Shown: positions 63,277-64,000 of the stretch, piece after piece
How positions within the stretch are numbered: the first letter of the stretch is position 1
Layout: every line of letters starts with the position of its first letter
Source of the DNA: JABCYV01 sp963696025
Lineage (GTDB): Bacteria > Acidobacteriota > Terriglobia > Terriglobales > Acidobacteriaceae
Assembly (NCBI GenBank): GCA_963696025.1
Contig: CAVOII010000017.1
Coordinates: 66,879-130,878, forward strand
Length of the DNA stretch: 64,000 bases
Direction: 5' to 3'
The notes under the pieces: generated by a model
The model's input: the letters and a program-made list of their open reading frames with translations, nothing else
Told to the model about the DNA's origin: nothing
Databases searched by the model: none
Translations under genes and position numbers: made by a program

Positions 63277-63899
63277 CTGCTGCTTCCATCGTCTTTGTGG
63301 TCGATGACGACGCATCTGTCCGTTCTTCTCTCAAGTTCCTCTTAAGCACTGTGGGGCTGCAGGTTGAGAGCTTTGGCTCAGCGGACGCCTTCTTGCATAG
63401 AAAGCCATCAGATGCGCCCGGTTGCCTCGTGCTGGACGTCAGACTACCCGGGTTGAGTGGGCTCGACTTCCAACGCGAGCTTGCAGCGAGAAAGATTCAT
63501 ATTCCAATCGTTTTTCTCACTGGCCATGGTGACATCCCAATGAGTGTTCGCGCTATCAAAGCTGGGGCGGTTGAATTCCTCACCAAGCCATTCCGCGATC
63601 AGGATCTGCTGGATGCTGTTCGCATCGCACTGGAGCGAGACCGTGCCAGACGTGAACAGGAGAAAGAAATAACGGAAATCCAACGGCGCTTCGACTCGTT
63701 GACTTCTCGCGAGCAGCAGGTCATCTCCATGCTTGCGTCGGGCATGCTCAATAAACAAATTGCGGGCGAGCTCGGCACAGCGGAAAGTACTGTGAAGGTC
63801 CAGCGTAGCCGGGCCATGGAGAAGATGCACGCAGAGTCCCTTGTCGACCTGGTAAGAATGATCGAAAAGCTCAAAGGCCCCTCGGAAAAAGCCTCGTAA
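63273..63899 (+). CDS. FixJ-family response regulator (receiver plus LuxR helix-turn-helix)
   Basis: Receiver: IVFVVDDDASVRSSLKFLLS with acidic pocket, phospho-Asp in CLVLDVRLPGLSG, Lys in EFLTKPFRD. Output: SLTSREQQVISMLASGMLNK-type LuxR helix-turn-helix with TAESTVKVQRSRAMEKM. GTG start at 63273 overlaps the kinase stop (GTGA), so translation is coupled. It is a candidate controller of the repeated CAATACCATCGTCCAATTG boxes in the preceding 9 kb (inference from proximity only). Confidence 0.93.
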   Translation: MTAASIVFVVDDDASVRSSLKFLLSTVGLQVESFGSADAFLHRKPSDAPGCLVLDVRLPGLSGLDFQRELAARKIHIPIVFLTGHGDIPMSVRAIKAGAVEFLTKPFRDQDLLDAVRIALERDRARREQEKEITEIQRRFDSLTSREQQVISMLASGMLNKQIAGELGTAESTVKVQRSRAMEKMHAESLVDLVRMIEKLKGPSEKAS

Positions 63900-64000
63900 G
63901 CGAAAGCTTACTCGTATCATCCTTTTTAGGACGTGGGTCTACCAATGCCCAATAGATTCTCTGTCTCTCTGCGAATACCGTTACGGCAGTGAGGAGTTCA
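63900..64000. other. Right edge, no recognised feature
   Basis: The last 101 bases after the response regulator hold no complete gene or clear regulatory signal. Confidence 0.4.

Overview
The window looks like a soil Acidobacteriota chromosome, probably class Terriglobia. This is an inference from gene content: CehA/McbA-type hydrolases fused to TolB-like propellers, DUF481 and DcaP-like outer-membrane proteins, phosphoketolase, cytochrome P460 and an Ada protein of AdaA-AraC-MGMT type. There is no rRNA or other taxonomic marker. Coding density is high, GC is moderate-high, and most genes carry Gram-negative secretion signals.

Region by region. 1-16 kb: envelope and housekeeping genes. These are an RND adaptor cut by the left edge, a DUF481 barrel with a one-base frameshift, TatA, a secreted TPR protein, Ada, a propeller-PHP hydrolase, a CocE/S15 hydrolase, an APC permease, and a NagA plus glutaminase-less GlmS pair for amino-sugar catabolism. 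16-22 kb: a lipoprotein, tRNA-Pro(CGG) with a decayed tyrosine integrase abutting its 3' end, a truncated subtilase, an AlgE-like porin, and a secreted HExxxE protein interrupted by an amber codon. 22-29 kb: a complete RND efflux operon (permease, adaptor, TolC). 29-31.8 kb: small secreted proteins and a selenium-binding-protein-like propeller. 31.9-39.5 kb: a six-gene minus-strand operon (DcaP-like porin, FumC, ThrE-like exporter, AEC carrier, Mqo, cupin) that reads as a malate/fumarate utilisation unit. 39.9 kb: a degenerate receiver domain joined through one membrane helix to a trypsin-like protease.

41.75-50.99 kb is a decayed integrative island. A 3' half-copy of tRNA-Leu(CAA) lies at its left. 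The first 17 bp of the same repeat follow a truncated integrase at its right. It carries a truncated DUF4062/TIR-like gene, a Rieske protein, an ATP-grasp enzyme, a B12-type radical SAM protein with a C-terminal Cys-Sec-Ser-Glu-Pro tail encoded through an in-frame TGA with a SECIS-like hairpin, YggX plus a broken second YggX, MoaA behind a probable molybdenum-cofactor riboswitch, and a VirB4-transposase chimera.

51.5-63.9 kb holds a stress and central-carbon cluster: phosphoketolase, ferritin-like protein, class II aldolase, peroxiredoxin-like protein, a MOSC-reductase-ferredoxin fusion, SDR, alpha/beta hydrolase, cytochrome P460, a PAS-GAF histidine kinase (frameshifted) and a FixJ-type regulator. 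Four promoters here share one architecture: a 19-bp box near CAATACCATCGTCCAATTG overlapping the -35, a 17-bp spacer, and a TNTRAT-like -10 (CTTAAT at one). A fifth box lies without a promoter. These look like a local regulon, possibly run by the adjacent two-component pair.

Single-base errors in homopolymer-like runs (about 1046-1050, 17522-17523 and 63023-63025) mean that some apparent pseudogenes may be assembly errors.
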